Origin: Xylanibacter oryzae DSM 17970
GTDB taxonomy: Bacteria; Bacteroidota; Bacteroidia; Bacteroidales; Bacteroidaceae
DNA: 64,000 bases
Assembly: GCF_000585355.1 (NCBI RefSeq)
Contig: NZ_KK073873.1
Location: 3,019,703-3,083,702 of the forward strand
Direction: 5' to 3'
Shown piece after piece: positions 35,868 through 49,977 of the stretch. The notes under the pieces are model-generated. The model made no database searches, had not been told where the DNA came from, and saw nothing but the letters and a program-made list of their open reading frames with translations. The stretch's first letter is position 1. The number at the start of each line of letters is the position of its first letter. The translations under genes and the position numbers were made by a program.

Positions 35868-38800
35868 ATGAAAAAACAGCAAATACTAGCTACGATACTG
35901 TTGCTCATTGCTTATTCTTCTGTATGGGCAGTGAATGTAAAGGTTACTAATCTACGTACAGAACAAATGACTAATCCAATGGGACTGGATAATAACACCC
36001 CAAGGATGAGTTGGATTATTGAGTCGGATAAGAACAACGTACATCAGGATGCTTATCAGATAATAGCAGCATCCTCTCCAGAACTATTGTCTGAGGATAA
36101 AGCGGATATATGGAATTCGGGTAGGGTCAGTACCAATCAATCTGTATGGGTAAATTATGGTGGCAAAAATTTGCAAAGCAACCAACGGGTATATTGGCGT
36201 GTTCGGGTATATACCAATGTCGGTATTAGTGCATGGAGTGATATGTCAATGTTTAGCATTGGCCTACTTGGCGAAACTCATTGGGATGGCAGATGGATAG
36301 GCACAGATAATCTTATGCCCGATGATAAAGCAGGTGTGCAGCACAGCGTTATGAGTGCAAGATATTTGCGTAAGGAGTTCAGCATAAAAAAACAGTTGAG
36401 ACAGGCTACTGCTTATATAGCCGGTTTAGGACTTTATGAATTGTATATCAATGGCAACAGGATAGGCAATCAGGTTCTTGCTCCTTCTCCTACAGACTAT
36501 CGTAAAACTATTCTATACAATACTTTTGATGTTACGGCACAGCTCCGTCAGTCTAAAAATGCTGTGGGCGTAATACTTGGCAATGGCAGATATTTTGCTA
36601 TGCGTCAGAATAAACCATATAAGAACACCACATTTGGATACCCTAAATGTAGAGTTAATATTGTATTGGAATATACTGATGGTACAAAAGATGTAGTTTC
36701 GACAGACGAGACCTGGAAACTGACGACAGATGGACCGATAAGGGCTAATAATGAATATGATGGTGAGACATATGATGCTCGTAAAGAAATGTTAGGATGG
36801 ACTAATGCCGGTTATGACGATTCTAAATGGGATGATGCTGAAAGGGTAAGTGTGCCTTCCGGTACATTGAGAGGTGCTATGACCGAAAATATGCGTGTCG
36901 TAAAGACTTTAAGTCCTGTATTGAAAAAGTACAATGATAAACTGATATTGGATTTCGGACAGAATATGGCTGGATGGGTTCGTATCAGTGTGCATGGCAA
37001 TGCAGGTGATACCATCAAGTTAAGGTATGCTGAGAAACTCACTGCTGATGGACAACTGTATACCGAAAATCTACGTGACGCAATGTCTACTGATACTTAT
37101 ATATGTAATGGCAGAGAGAATGGACAGTGTTGGTCGCCAAGGTTTGTATATCATGGATTCAGGTATGCCGAAATCATAGGAGTAAAAGATGCTAAAGCAT
37201 CTGATTTTACGGCAGAGGTAGTAAGCGATGAAATGTTACAAACAGGTTCATTCTCTTGCAGCGATACGATACTTAACAAGATTTATCATAATGCCTTCTG
37301 GGGCGTAATGAGCGATTATAAAGGTATGCCGGTAGACTGTCCGCAACGTAATGAGCGTCAACCGTGGCTGGGCGACCGTACTATGGGGTCGTTAGGCGAA
37401 AGTTATCTCTTTGATAACCAGTCTCTATATAGCAAGTGGATGAAGGATATATACGAGGCACAACGAGAAGATGGTTGCATACCTGATGTGGCGCCTGCAT
37501 ATTGGAATTATTATACCGATAATGTCACATGGCCTGCCGCATTACCTTTCACATGCGATATGTTGTACTCTCAATATGGTAATAAAAGTATTGTTGAACA
37601 ATGTTATCCTAATATCAAAAGATGGGTTAAGCACATCACAGACGAGTATATGAAAGATGGTATAGTATACCGGGATAAGTATGGCGACTGGTGTGTTCCG
37701 CCCGAGAAACCTGAACTGATACATAGTCAGGATCCCGCCAGACAGACAGACGGCGCTTTGATATCCACAGCATACATGATAAGGGTTGCAAAACTTATGA
37801 GCAAGTTTGCCAAGATGCAAAATCTTACTGATGATGCATTGTTGTGGAATAAGATGGAAGGTGATATGAAAGATGCCTTTAACCGTAAGTTTCTTACAGT
37901 AAAGCGTGGCACATCACTAGTACCCGGACACACATTATATCCGGATAGTATATTCTATGGCAACAATACCGTTACAGCCAATCTTCTGCCATTAGCATTT
38001 GGTATAGTACCTGATTCGTGTAAGGCTGATGTGGTAAAGAATATCGTTAACAATATCATAACACTTAATAATGCTCATATCTCTTGTGGCGTGATAGGGG
38101 TGCAGTGGTTGTTGAGGGTTCTTTCAGATAATGGATTCGCTGATGTGGCGTATCTGTTGGCTACCAACAAGACATATCCTTCTTGGGGATATATGACAGA
38201 GAAAGGAGCAACTACCATTTGGGAGTTATGGAATGGCGATACAGCTAGTGCTAAGATGAATAGTGCAAACCATGTAATGCTGTTGGGTGACTTATTGACT
38301 TGGTGCTATCAGTATCTAGGAGGAATAAGAAATGCATACGGTAGCAATGCTTATAGTCATATAATGTTGAAACCATCTTTCGAGATAGAGGATGCCAATG
38401 ATATTGATGTCAGCTATATTTCACCATATGGGAAAATAGTAAGCAAGTGGCATAAGACATTGACTCATTTAGATTGGGATGTAGAGATCCCTGCCAATAC
38501 AACTGCTGATGTATATCTACCTGATGGTAAAATAGAAAAGATTGGTTCTGGAAAATACCATTATAGTATAGATATACCTGCTCGTGATAGTAGGATCGTA
38601 GAAGACCAGTTCTTATACGAACATGCCGATTTTCCTGAATGTCATGCTTCTACTATAGCAGAGATGCCTAATGGCGATTTAGTCGCATCATTCTTTGGTG
38701 GAACAAAAGAGCGTAATCCTGATGTATGTATATGGGTGTGCCGTAAGCCAAAAGGTGCAAAGATATGGACGAAACCTATGAAGGTTGCTGATGGCGTCTT

Positions 38801-39677
38801 CAAGTTGAATACTAAAGAAGCTGATATAGCAGGCATAACAGCAGAGACAACCGATGCAGTAGGAGGCAAGGCTACCACTTCTGATATGAAGCGAAAGGCA
38901 TGTTGGAATCCTGTATTGTATCTTATGTCTGATGGTAAATTGATGCTGTTTTTCAAGATAGGCAAAGATGTAGCTGACTGGACAGGGTGGACTGTAACCT
39001 CATCTGATGGTGGAAAGACGTGGGGCAAGAAACAACCATTACCTAAAGGATTTCTTGGACCGATAAAGAACAAACCTGAACTTATTGGTGACAGACTTAT
39101 TTGTCCATCAAGTACGGAAGCTGATGGTTGGAAAATACACTTCGAGATATACAATATCAAAACAAAAGAGTGGAAATACATAGGCCCAATAGATGCAAAT
39201 ATGGAATATCCTACTAGTGATATGCTCAAGAAAGATAGAGTAAAACGTCCGATACTCTGTATACAACCTTCGATACTTCGACTCAAAGATGGCAGACTGC
39301 AGGTATTATGTCGTACTCGTAATGGCAGACTTGCAACATCGTTTAGTAGTGATGGTGGCGAAACATGGAGTAGGGTGGAACTGACAGATCTGCCCAATAA
39401 CAACTCTGGTACTGATGCCGTGACTCTACAAGACGGCAGACATATTCTTATATATAACGATTTCGCAACTCTTCCGGGAACTCCTAAAGGAGTACGCACA
39501 CCGATTAGTCTGGCTATATCAGATGATGGTATACATTGGCGGCATCTTATGACACTCGAAAATAGTCCTATAAGTCAGTATTCATATCCGGCCATCATAC
39601 AAGGTATGGATGGAAGTCTGCATGCTGTATATACATGGCGTAGACAACGTATAGCATATAAAAAGATAAAACTATGA
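35868..39677 (+). CDS. Fusion: GH78 rhamnosidase + GH33-like sialidase-fold domain
   Basis: A signal peptide (1-21) is followed by a full GH78 enzyme to about residue 900: rhamnosidase_N near 170-320, DFGQNMAGW near 365, catalytic MPVDCPQRNERQPWLGDRT near 490, and ANHVMLLGDLLTW near 800. The last 360 residues are a sialidase-type propeller with two Asp boxes (SSDGGKTW, SSDGGETW) and FECHAST- and RIP-like motifs. GH33 includes hydrolases of Kdo, a 2-keto sugar like sialic acid. RG-II chain C is rhamnose on Kdo, so one protein may hold both activities. This pairing is inference. It overlaps the next gene by 4 nt. Confidence 0.85.
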   Translation: MKKQQILATILLLIAYSSVWAVNVKVTNLRTEQMTNPMGLDNNTPRMSWIIESDKNNVHQDAYQIIAASSPELLSEDKADIWNSGRVSTNQSVWVNYGGKNLQSNQRVYWRVRVYTNVGISAWSDMSMFSIGLLGETHWDGRWIGTDNLMPDDKAGVQHSVMSARYLRKEFSIKKQLRQATAYIAGLGLYELYINGNRIGNQVLAPSPTDYRKTILYNTFDVTAQLRQSKNAVGVILGNGRYFAMRQNKPYKNTTFGYPKCRVNIVLEYTDGTKDVVSTDETWKLTTDGPIRANNEYDGETYDARKEMLGWTNAGYDDSKWDDAERVSVPSGTLRGAMTENMRVVKTLSPVLKKYNDKLILDFGQNMAGWVRISVHGNAGDTIKLRYAEKLTADGQLYTENLRDAMSTDTYICNGRENGQCWSPRFVYHGFRYAEIIGVKDAKASDFTAEVVSDEMLQTGSFSCSDTILNKIYHNAFWGVMSDYKGMPVDCPQRNERQPWLGDRTMGSLGESYLFDNQSLYSKWMKDIYEAQREDGCIPDVAPAYWNYYTDNVTWPAALPFTCDMLYSQYGNKSIVEQCYPNIKRWVKHITDEYMKDGIVYRDKYGDWCVPPEKPELIHSQDPARQTDGALISTAYMIRVAKLMSKFAKMQNLTDDALLWNKMEGDMKDAFNRKFLTVKRGTSLVPGHTLYPDSIFYGNNTVTANLLPLAFGIVPDSCKADVVKNIVNNIITLNNAHISCGVIGVQWLLRVLSDNGFADVAYLLATNKTYPSWGYMTEKGATTIWELWNGDTASAKMNSANHVMLLGDLLTWCYQYLGGIRNAYGSNAYSHIMLKPSFEIEDANDIDVSYISPYGKIVSKWHKTLTHLDWDVEIPANTTADVYLPDGKIEKIGSGKYHYSIDIPARDSRIVEDQFLYEHADFPECHASTIAEMPNGDLVASFFGGTKERNPDVCIWVCRKPKGAKIWTKPMKVADGVFKLNTKEADIAGITAETTDAVGGKATTSDMKRKACWNPVLYLMSDGKLMLFFKIGKDVADWTGWTVTSSDGGKTWGKKQPLPKGFLGPIKNKPELIGDRLICPSSTEADGWKIHFEIYNIKTKEWKYIGPIDANMEYPTSDMLKKDRVKRPILCIQPSILRLKDGRLQVLCRTRNGRLATSFSSDGGETWSRVELTDLPNNNSGTDAVTLQDGRHILIYNDFATLPGTPKGVRTPISLAISDDGIHWRHLMTLENSPISQYSYPAIIQGMDGSLHAVYTWRRQRIAYKKIKL

Positions 39678-42388
39678 GGATAATAAATATAATATTTGCC
39701 TGTTTGCTGTATTGCTCTATAGGCAATGCCAAAACATACACAGTCGTTACTCCCAAAAAGTCATCAGCAAGAGAGCTGTATGCAGTGGAATACCTTCATC
39801 GTAAACTTACGGAGATAGGATATACGGATATTAGCAAGGGCGCAACCAGAACAGTCGAGATAAATACTTATAAACTAAATGGCAAACCTGATATAATAGT
39901 ATATCTTAAGCAATCGGCCGATACTGCCGGACTGAAAAAAGAGGGTTATACGATAACCTCTAAAGGTAACAAGGTATATATAACTGGCAATGACGGGACA
40001 GGCGTGATATATGGTTGCTGTGCCCTTGTAGAGCATCTTCATAGATATGGTAACGCAGACTTTTCAAAGGCTTGTGTAGATGCTCCCGAGATGGTGATGC
40101 GTGGCGCATGTATTGGTATGCAGAAAACAGAGTATCTTCCCGGTCATAATGTTTACGAGTATCCTTATACGCCACAGACATTCCCTTGGTTTTACGATAA
40201 GGCAGCATGGATAAAATATCTGGATATGCTGGTAGACGACAGGATGAACTCTCTTTATATATGGAATGGTCATCCGTTTTCATCTTTGGTACGTCTCAAA
40301 GATTATCCTTTTGCCGTTGAGGTGGATGATTCAACATTCAAGAAGAATGAGGAAATGTATACTTTCCTTACCAAAGAGGCTGGCAGAAGGGGAATTTCTG
40401 TTATACAGATGTTCTATAATATCATATTAAGTAAACCATTTGCTGATCATTACGGACTGAAGACGCAAGACCGCCATAGAGGTATAACACCATTGATAAG
40501 CGACTATACCCGTAAGTCGATTGCGGCTTTCATAGAGAAATATCCCAATGTAGGTCTTCTTGTATGTCTTGGTGAGGCAATGGATACTTACGAAGATGAT
40601 GTACAATGGTTTACAAAGACAATAATACCAGGTGTAAAGGATGGTCTGAAGGCTCTCGGGCGTACTGACGAACCTCCTATAATATTACGTGCTCATGATA
40701 CCGATAGTAAGATGGTTCTTGATGCGGCACTGCCCTTGTATCGTAATATCTATACTATGCAAAAGTATAATGGAGAGTCGCTCACCACATATCAGCCTCA
40801 GGGCCCTTGGGCGGAAGAACACCGGTATTTAGCTTCGCTGGGTGCTCCTCATATAGAGAATGTTCATATCCTTGCTAATCTGGAGCCATGGAGATGGTCT
40901 GCCCCTGATTTCATACAGAAGTCTGTTATGGCTATGCATGATATTCATCACGCTAATTCTCTACATTTGTATCCACAGGCTTCTTATTGGGACTGGCCTT
41001 ATACAGCCGATAAACTGCCCGATGGTAAGAGACTGCTACAGATAGATCGTGATAAGATGTGGTTCTCTGCCTGGGGACGTTATGCGTGGAACTGTCATAG
41101 GGATCATCAGGATGAAGTTGCTTACTGGGATCAGATATTAGGAGATAACTATGGTATATCTTATGCTGATGCCTCAAATATACTTGAAGCTTATGAGCAG
41201 AGTGGTGAGATTGCTCCAAAGACATTACGCAGATTCGGCATTACTGAAGGTAATCGACAGACTCTGCTACTTGGTATGTTTATGAGTCAGTTGGTAAATC
41301 CTTACAAGTATACTGTGTATCCTGAATTCTATGCCAGTTGCGGACCAACAGGCGAGAAGTTGATAGAATATGTAGAGAAAGAGTGGAAGCATCAGCCTCA
41401 TGTAGGTGAACTACCTCTCGACATAGTGACACAAATAGAGGCTCATGGTGACAAGGCTGTTGCTGCAATTGATGCGGTAGCGGATAAGGTAACAAAAAAT
41501 AAGGAGGAGTTTGATAGGTTATGTAATGATATGCACTGCTATCGTGAGTTCGCTTATGCTTTTGGCTATAAGGTTAAGGCTGCGCAGCATGTGCTCAACT
41601 ATCGATGGGGTAAGGACATCAGCGAACTGGATGCTGCTGTACCGTTGATGGAAAAGAGTCTGGAATACTATCGTAAACTGGTTGACCTTACTAAAGATAC
41701 TTATCTGTATGCCAACAGTATGCAGACTGCACAGCGGCGCATACCTATTGGGGGTGATGGTGGCAAATACAAAACATGGGTTGAGATGCTGCCACGTTAT
41801 GAGATAGAACTTGCCAACCTGAAGAAGAATATCGCAATACTGAAGTTGAAAGCTAAAGGCGATTTTCATCAGGAGACCAAGCAGATTAAGGTATTGACTA
41901 ATGCTAAAGTGGTACTTGGTGATAGCATTAAGACGGTGAAACTTGCTAAAGGTGTACGACTCTTCGATGATTTAGATAGTGTCGTTACTGATGTGGCTCC
42001 TGAACTAAAAGGTATGAATGCCATTGTGTTTAACAGTAAACATCAGAAAGAAGAGGGTACACGTCTTGATTTTACATCTGCGAAAGATGTCTCTGTCTTA
42101 GTTGGATACTTCAGAGACGATCAAATAAAGTATGCCGCTGCACCGAAGTTGGAAATCGATGCCACAGCCAACGATTATGGACAGGCAGAACCTCAGTTGT
42201 TTTCTGCCATTAAGATTAATGGTATGCCGCAGATTAATGTACATAAGTATGATCTTAAGGCAGGTCATAACACCTTGTTATTGCCAAAAGGTTACCTATT
42301 GGTACTAGGTTTTACGTCAGACAATGTCGTTGCCCGTAATGTAGGTCTCGAAGGTTCTGATGATGCCATTGACTGGTTGTTTTATTAG
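39674..42388 (+). CDS. GH138-like alpha-galacturonidase candidate
   Basis: This 904-residue secreted protein (signal about 1-19) has an N-terminal alpha-glucuronidase/hexosaminidase-type domain (GYTITSKGNKVYITGND, near 91-107) and a TIM-barrel region with LYIWNGHPF (195-202). E301 in CLGEAM and E368 in YNGESL are 67 residues apart. I recall the GH138 catalytic pair as two glutamates with this spacing, and GH138 removes galacturonic acid from RG-II chain A. The C-terminal 200 residues form an accessory beta domain. Family members of GH67/GH115-type fold are the main alternative. It starts 4 nt inside the GH78 fusion gene. Confidence 0.65.
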   Translation: MRIINIIFACLLYCSIGNAKTYTVVTPKKSSARELYAVEYLHRKLTEIGYTDISKGATRTVEINTYKLNGKPDIIVYLKQSADTAGLKKEGYTITSKGNKVYITGNDGTGVIYGCCALVEHLHRYGNADFSKACVDAPEMVMRGACIGMQKTEYLPGHNVYEYPYTPQTFPWFYDKAAWIKYLDMLVDDRMNSLYIWNGHPFSSLVRLKDYPFAVEVDDSTFKKNEEMYTFLTKEAGRRGISVIQMFYNIILSKPFADHYGLKTQDRHRGITPLISDYTRKSIAAFIEKYPNVGLLVCLGEAMDTYEDDVQWFTKTIIPGVKDGLKALGRTDEPPIILRAHDTDSKMVLDAALPLYRNIYTMQKYNGESLTTYQPQGPWAEEHRYLASLGAPHIENVHILANLEPWRWSAPDFIQKSVMAMHDIHHANSLHLYPQASYWDWPYTADKLPDGKRLLQIDRDKMWFSAWGRYAWNCHRDHQDEVAYWDQILGDNYGISYADASNILEAYEQSGEIAPKTLRRFGITEGNRQTLLLGMFMSQLVNPYKYTVYPEFYASCGPTGEKLIEYVEKEWKHQPHVGELPLDIVTQIEAHGDKAVAAIDAVADKVTKNKEEFDRLCNDMHCYREFAYAFGYKVKAAQHVLNYRWGKDISELDAAVPLMEKSLEYYRKLVDLTKDTYLYANSMQTAQRRIPIGGDGGKYKTWVEMLPRYEIELANLKKNIAILKLKAKGDFHQETKQIKVLTNAKVVLGDSIKTVKLAKGVRLFDDLDSVVTDVAPELKGMNAIVFNSKHQKEEGTRLDFTSAKDVSVLVGYFRDDQIKYAAAPKLEIDATANDYGQAEPQLFSAIKINGMPQINVHKYDLKAGHNTLLLPKGYLLVLGFTSDNVVARNVGLEGSDDAIDWLFY

Positions 42389-42446
42389 TACTATATGTTT
42401 TATATACTGTTGTATGGAATTTTATAAAAGGATTACAATATAAGTA

Positions 42447-45400
42447 ATGATATTAAAATTGCTGATTAGACTCAAATTAAAAACATTCAATAATATATTG
42501 ATATTATTGTTATCACTTCCAATGCTTTCTTTCGCCGGTGGTGATATTACCCGACAGGATATGCAACGTATTTATGAGGAAGTGAAGACTCCTTATAAGT
42601 ATGGTTTGGTTATTGCTCCTCAAGACAATAATCATAAGATTGACTGTCCCACTGTTTATAAGGATAACGGCAAGTGGTACATGACTTATGTGGTATACAA
42701 TGGTAAAGACGGACTGGACGGTCGTGGTTATGAAACATGGATGGCCGAGAGTGATGACCTATTACAGTGGAAAACTCTTGGCAGGGTGCTATCTTATCGT
42801 GACGGATATTGGGATTGTAATCAGCGGGGAGGATTCCCTTCTTTGATAGACTGGAACTGGGGTGGCTCTTATGAGATGCGTAAATACAAAGGCCGTCATT
42901 GGATGACATATATTGGCGGTAGCGGTACAGGATACGAAGCTGTGCGTGCTCCTCTTAATATTGGTATTGCAAGTACTAAAGGCAATATCAGTTTAGCTCA
43001 CGAATGGGATTCTGGAGAATCACCGTTGTTAAGTATCAATAACAAAGATACCCAGTGGTGGGAGAGGCTAACACAGTACAAGAGTACCATATACGATGAC
43101 AATGATAAAAAGCTTGGGCATCGTTTTGTGATGTTCTATAATGCCGGTGGTGTAAATCCTGTCAACAAGATGAAAGCCGAACGTATAGGCATAGCTCTAT
43201 CCGATGATATGAAACATTGGATAAGGTATACTGGTAATCCTGTATTCAGCCATGAAGTGCCCGGCATCATTACCGGAGACGCACAGATAGTCAAGATGGG
43301 TGATAAATATGTGATGTTTTATTTCTCAGCCTATAACCCCAATAGAAAGTATAATGCCTTTAATACATTCGCAGTAAGTAGAGATCTTGTAAACTGGACC
43401 GATTGGAATGGCGCTGATTTGGTATACCCCGACAAACCCTACGATGAAATGTTTGCTCATAAGAGTTGTGTCGTGAAATCGGATGGTGTGGTCTATCATT
43501 TCTATTGTGCTGTCAATAATCAAGGACAGCGGGGAATAGCTCTTGCCACCGGTAAGCCCATGGGATCATCTGAAGTACACTTTCCACAACCTGAAATGAA
43601 AGGCAAGAGAATTATCACGCCATTGAATAAAGGATGGTGTACATGGCTTACTTCAGCATCCGATTCATCAGCAAAGATTAATGATACCATATCGGTCAAT
43701 TTACCACACAATTGGGATGACTATTATGGTTACCGTCAATTGCGCCATGGCAATCTTCATGGTACGGCTGAATATATTAAGACATTCACTACAGAGAAAC
43801 ATCCAGGTAAGAAATACTTTCTGCAGATTGAAGGTGTAGGCAGTTATGCTACTGTATCACTCAATCGAAAGACTTATGCCAGAACTCCGGTAGGGCGTAC
43901 CACAATGACATTGGATGTTACCGATGCATTGGTAGATGGTACAAATAATATTAAGATACTTACAGAGCATCCTCAGATGATAACAGATATGCCTTGGGTG
44001 TGTGGCGGTTGTTCTTCCGAGTGGGGATTCAGTGAGGGCTCACAGCCTTTAGGCATTTTCCGTCCGGTGTCGTTAGTCGAAACAGATGAGATCAGGGTCG
44101 AACCTTTTGGTGTGCATATCTGGAATAATGATAAGGCCGACACTATATATATCGATACTGAACTAAAAAACTATGGTGACCTGCCGTTGACGGTAAATCT
44201 TGTAAATAAGTTTGCCATGGCCAACGGTAAGTCTGTTTTCCGACTTAGCGATACCATAACGATAGCTGCCGGTCAAACTAGGGTAGTGAGACAATTGTCG
44301 GCAGTAGAGCATCCTGTGTTATGGAGTACAGAGAGTCCTTATCTTTATACTCTTACCAGTATGATAAAACGTGACGGAAATACAACCGATCAGGTTGAGA
44401 CCTCTTATGGTATACGTACTATCTCATGGCCTGTGAAACGTAATGATAACGACGGCAGATTCTATCTCAATGGGAAACCAACATTTATAAATGGAACATG
44501 CGAGTATGAACATCTCTTTGGCGATAGTCATGCTTTCAGTGATAGGCAGATAGAGGCTCGTATCAAGATGATACGTAATGCAGGATTTAATGCTTTGCGT
44601 GAAGCCCATCAACCACACAATATCAGATATCAGCAGTTGGCTGATAAGGATGGACTATTATTCTGGAGTCAGTTTTCTGCTCATATATGGTATGATACCC
44701 CACAGTTCAGAGCAAATTTCAAGAGTCTGTTGAGGCAGTGGATAAAAGAAAGACGTAATTCACCAAGCGTGATCTTATGGGGACTGCAGAATGAGAGTGT
44801 ACTGCCTAAAGACTTCGCTAAAGAATGCTGTGATATAATCAGACAGATGGACCCAACAGTTGGTACAATGCGTGCCATTACCACATGTAATGGTGGTGAA
44901 GGTACAGACTGGAATGTAGTACAAAACTGGAGTGGCACGTATGGCGGGGATGTAAACAAATATGGTGATGAACTGAAAAGTAAATCACAACTTCTTAATG
45001 GTGAGTATGGGGCATGGCGTACGCTAGGTTATCATAAAGAAAATACATTATCATACAAAGACTATACCGAAGAGAATTTTGCAAATCTGCTTGAAACTAA
45101 AGTGCGACTGGCCGAAAGCGTCAAGGATAGTGTCTGTGGACAGTTTCAATGGGCTTTTGTCAGTCATGATAACCCCGGCCGTACACAGCCTGATGAGGCT
45201 TTGCGTAAGGTAGATAAGTCAGGACCTTTCAATTATAAAGGTCTGCTTACTCCGTGGCAGCAACCGGTAGACGCGTACTATATGTACAGGGCTAATTATG
45301 TGTCGGCTGATAAAAAACCGATGGTCTATATAGTTTCACATACATGGGCAGACAGATTCTGTACAGGAGCACGTCGCGCTGATATAAGTGTGTATAGCAA

Positions 45401-46646
45401 TTGCGACAGTGTACTGCTATACAACGATGCGGCCGACAGTGTTTCTTTCGGACGCAAAAAGCGTGGCGGCATAGGTTCTCATTTTGTATGGGAAAATCGT
45501 ATGATACAATATAATGTGCTAAGGGCTGTGGGTTATCGTTCGGGCAGGGCTGTTGCAGAGGATGTTATAGTGCTGGACGGACTGGAACGGGCACCACACT
45601 TTGACAGGTTATACAAGCCATCTTTGATAGCTCCAACCGCAGCAGACCGCAACAGAGACATCTTGAAACCGGCAGATGGATATAGCTATCTCTACCGCAT
45701 CAATTGTGGTGGTGACGACTATACCGATACATATGGAAACAAATGGTTGCAGGATACAGATAAATACAGTCATTCGTGGGCAGAACAGTTTATCGGTGAT
45801 AATAAGAGAGCACAGAACATCAGTCCATATCAGACCAGTCAGTCGCATATCTCAGAACCAATACGTGGCACTCACGATTGGCCGCTGTTCAGTAATTTCC
45901 GCTTTGGTCGTCAACGTCTTCATTACGATTTCAAGGTACCCGTAAATGGCAAATACCGTATCGAACTGTATTTTACAGAGCCATGGATCGGTACCGGTAC
46001 GGGTATGCAGTCTGATTGCTCCGGACTTCGTCTCTTCGATGTTGCCGTCAACGACTCTGCTGTTATCCATGACATGGATGTATGGGCACAGAGCGGGCAT
46101 GCCGGTGCACTTAAAAAAGTGGTATATGCAGACATTCGAGATAATAAGATAAAAATTTCTTTCCCTGATGTTGAATCGGGAGAGGCTGTGATAAGTGCTA
46201 TCGCTATTGCCAAGTATGGCAAATCATATACGTATGTAAATGATAATAGTGTGCCGAAAGCTTTTTCATGGTCGGCTATGGATACAGATACAATCGTCAA
46301 GACCACAAAGCAGATGCTTCCGCCCGAAACAGATACACGTCCTTCAGTGGCGTATAATGCAGTCCAAAAGAATGATGCTACAGAGTGGACCTTCAGCACC
46401 GGACTGGCACAAGAGTACGCCATAAGATTCAGATATAAGAACCTGACAGACAGAGCCATAACGGCTAAAATGCTGCTTACAGACGCTAAAGGCTCTGTAG
46501 TAAGAGAAGATAACATAACATTCCAGCCTACACCCGATAAATTCCGTACGCTGAGTACAACAACAGGCACATTCATCAATGCCGGTAAATATAAACTTAC
46601 CATAAAGGCAAAAGCAATTACATTTGATACATTAGAGGTACAATAA
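42447..46646 (+). CDS. Fusion: GH137 propeller + GH2 beta-glucuronidase-like enzyme
   Basis: The 1399-residue protein has a signal peptide around residues 11-31. Residues 35-380 form a five-bladed propeller (DCPTVYKDNGKWYMTYV, ESDDLLQWKTLG). From about 400 to 960 there are GH2 sandwich and TIM-barrel domains with acid/base E783 in WGLQNESV and nucleophile E853 in LNGEYGAW. A malectin-like carbohydrate-binding region follows near 1080-1270, then a tail. This order matches, from memory, BT0996: GH137 beta-L-arabinofuranosidase plus GH2 beta-glucuronidase, both RG-II side-chain activities. It follows the GH138-like gene by 58 nt and precedes a GH2 gene by 12 nt. Confidence 0.82.
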   Translation: MILKLLIRLKLKTFNNILILLLSLPMLSFAGGDITRQDMQRIYEEVKTPYKYGLVIAPQDNNHKIDCPTVYKDNGKWYMTYVVYNGKDGLDGRGYETWMAESDDLLQWKTLGRVLSYRDGYWDCNQRGGFPSLIDWNWGGSYEMRKYKGRHWMTYIGGSGTGYEAVRAPLNIGIASTKGNISLAHEWDSGESPLLSINNKDTQWWERLTQYKSTIYDDNDKKLGHRFVMFYNAGGVNPVNKMKAERIGIALSDDMKHWIRYTGNPVFSHEVPGIITGDAQIVKMGDKYVMFYFSAYNPNRKYNAFNTFAVSRDLVNWTDWNGADLVYPDKPYDEMFAHKSCVVKSDGVVYHFYCAVNNQGQRGIALATGKPMGSSEVHFPQPEMKGKRIITPLNKGWCTWLTSASDSSAKINDTISVNLPHNWDDYYGYRQLRHGNLHGTAEYIKTFTTEKHPGKKYFLQIEGVGSYATVSLNRKTYARTPVGRTTMTLDVTDALVDGTNNIKILTEHPQMITDMPWVCGGCSSEWGFSEGSQPLGIFRPVSLVETDEIRVEPFGVHIWNNDKADTIYIDTELKNYGDLPLTVNLVNKFAMANGKSVFRLSDTITIAAGQTRVVRQLSAVEHPVLWSTESPYLYTLTSMIKRDGNTTDQVETSYGIRTISWPVKRNDNDGRFYLNGKPTFINGTCEYEHLFGDSHAFSDRQIEARIKMIRNAGFNALREAHQPHNIRYQQLADKDGLLFWSQFSAHIWYDTPQFRANFKSLLRQWIKERRNSPSVILWGLQNESVLPKDFAKECCDIIRQMDPTVGTMRAITTCNGGEGTDWNVVQNWSGTYGGDVNKYGDELKSKSQLLNGEYGAWRTLGYHKENTLSYKDYTEENFANLLETKVRLAESVKDSVCGQFQWAFVSHDNPGRTQPDEALRKVDKSGPFNYKGLLTPWQQPVDAYYMYRANYVSADKKPMVYIVSHTWADRFCTGARRADISVYSNCDSVLLYNDAADSVSFGRKKRGGIGSHFVWENRMIQYNVLRAVGYRSGRAVAEDVIVLDGLERAPHFDRLYKPSLIAPTAADRNRDILKPADGYSYLYRINCGGDDYTDTYGNKWLQDTDKYSHSWAEQFIGDNKRAQNISPYQTSQSHISEPIRGTHDWPLFSNFRFGRQRLHYDFKVPVNGKYRIELYFTEPWIGTGTGMQSDCSGLRLFDVAVNDSAVIHDMDVWAQSGHAGALKKVVYADIRDNKIKISFPDVESGEAVISAIAIAKYGKSYTYVNDNSVPKAFSWSAMDTDTIVKTTKQMLPPETDTRPSVAYNAVQKNDATEWTFSTGLAQEYAIRFRYKNLTDRAITAKMLLTDAKGSVVREDNITFQPTPDKFRTLSTTTGTFINAGKYKLTIKAKAITFDTLEVQ

Positions 46647-49793
<3,147 letters not shown>

Positions 49794-49897
49794 TTCAAGT
49801 GATAAGTTTGTGAAATATGTAAATACATCTATTCAGCGTATATAAATATGATTATACGTCTCAAAGTTAATTCGATATGTAAATATAGGTATTGAAA

Positions 49898-49929
49898 TTT
49901 GTTTTGTAATTAAAAAAATATTATTTTTG
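49898..49929 (+). promoter_or_regulatory. Promoter for the small secreted-protein gene
   Basis: TATTTTTG at 49922-49929 fits TAnnTTTG, and TTTG at 49898-49901 lies 20 bases upstream. This is a full Bacteroidota promoter with correct spacing, giving a leader of about 40 nt. Confidence 0.7.
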
Positions 49930-49977
49930 TCGACGAATAATTAATTATCATAAAAACATTATCTTTAATAATTCTAT

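Noticed and set aside
38642..39499. 285-codon antisense frame
   Set aside because: It lies wholly opposite the GH78-GH33 fusion gene, has low-complexity composition and no start-site signal. It mirrors codon bias of the sense strand.
45923..46603. 226-codon antisense frame
   Set aside because: It is opposite the end of the GH137-GH2 gene and shows no family features.
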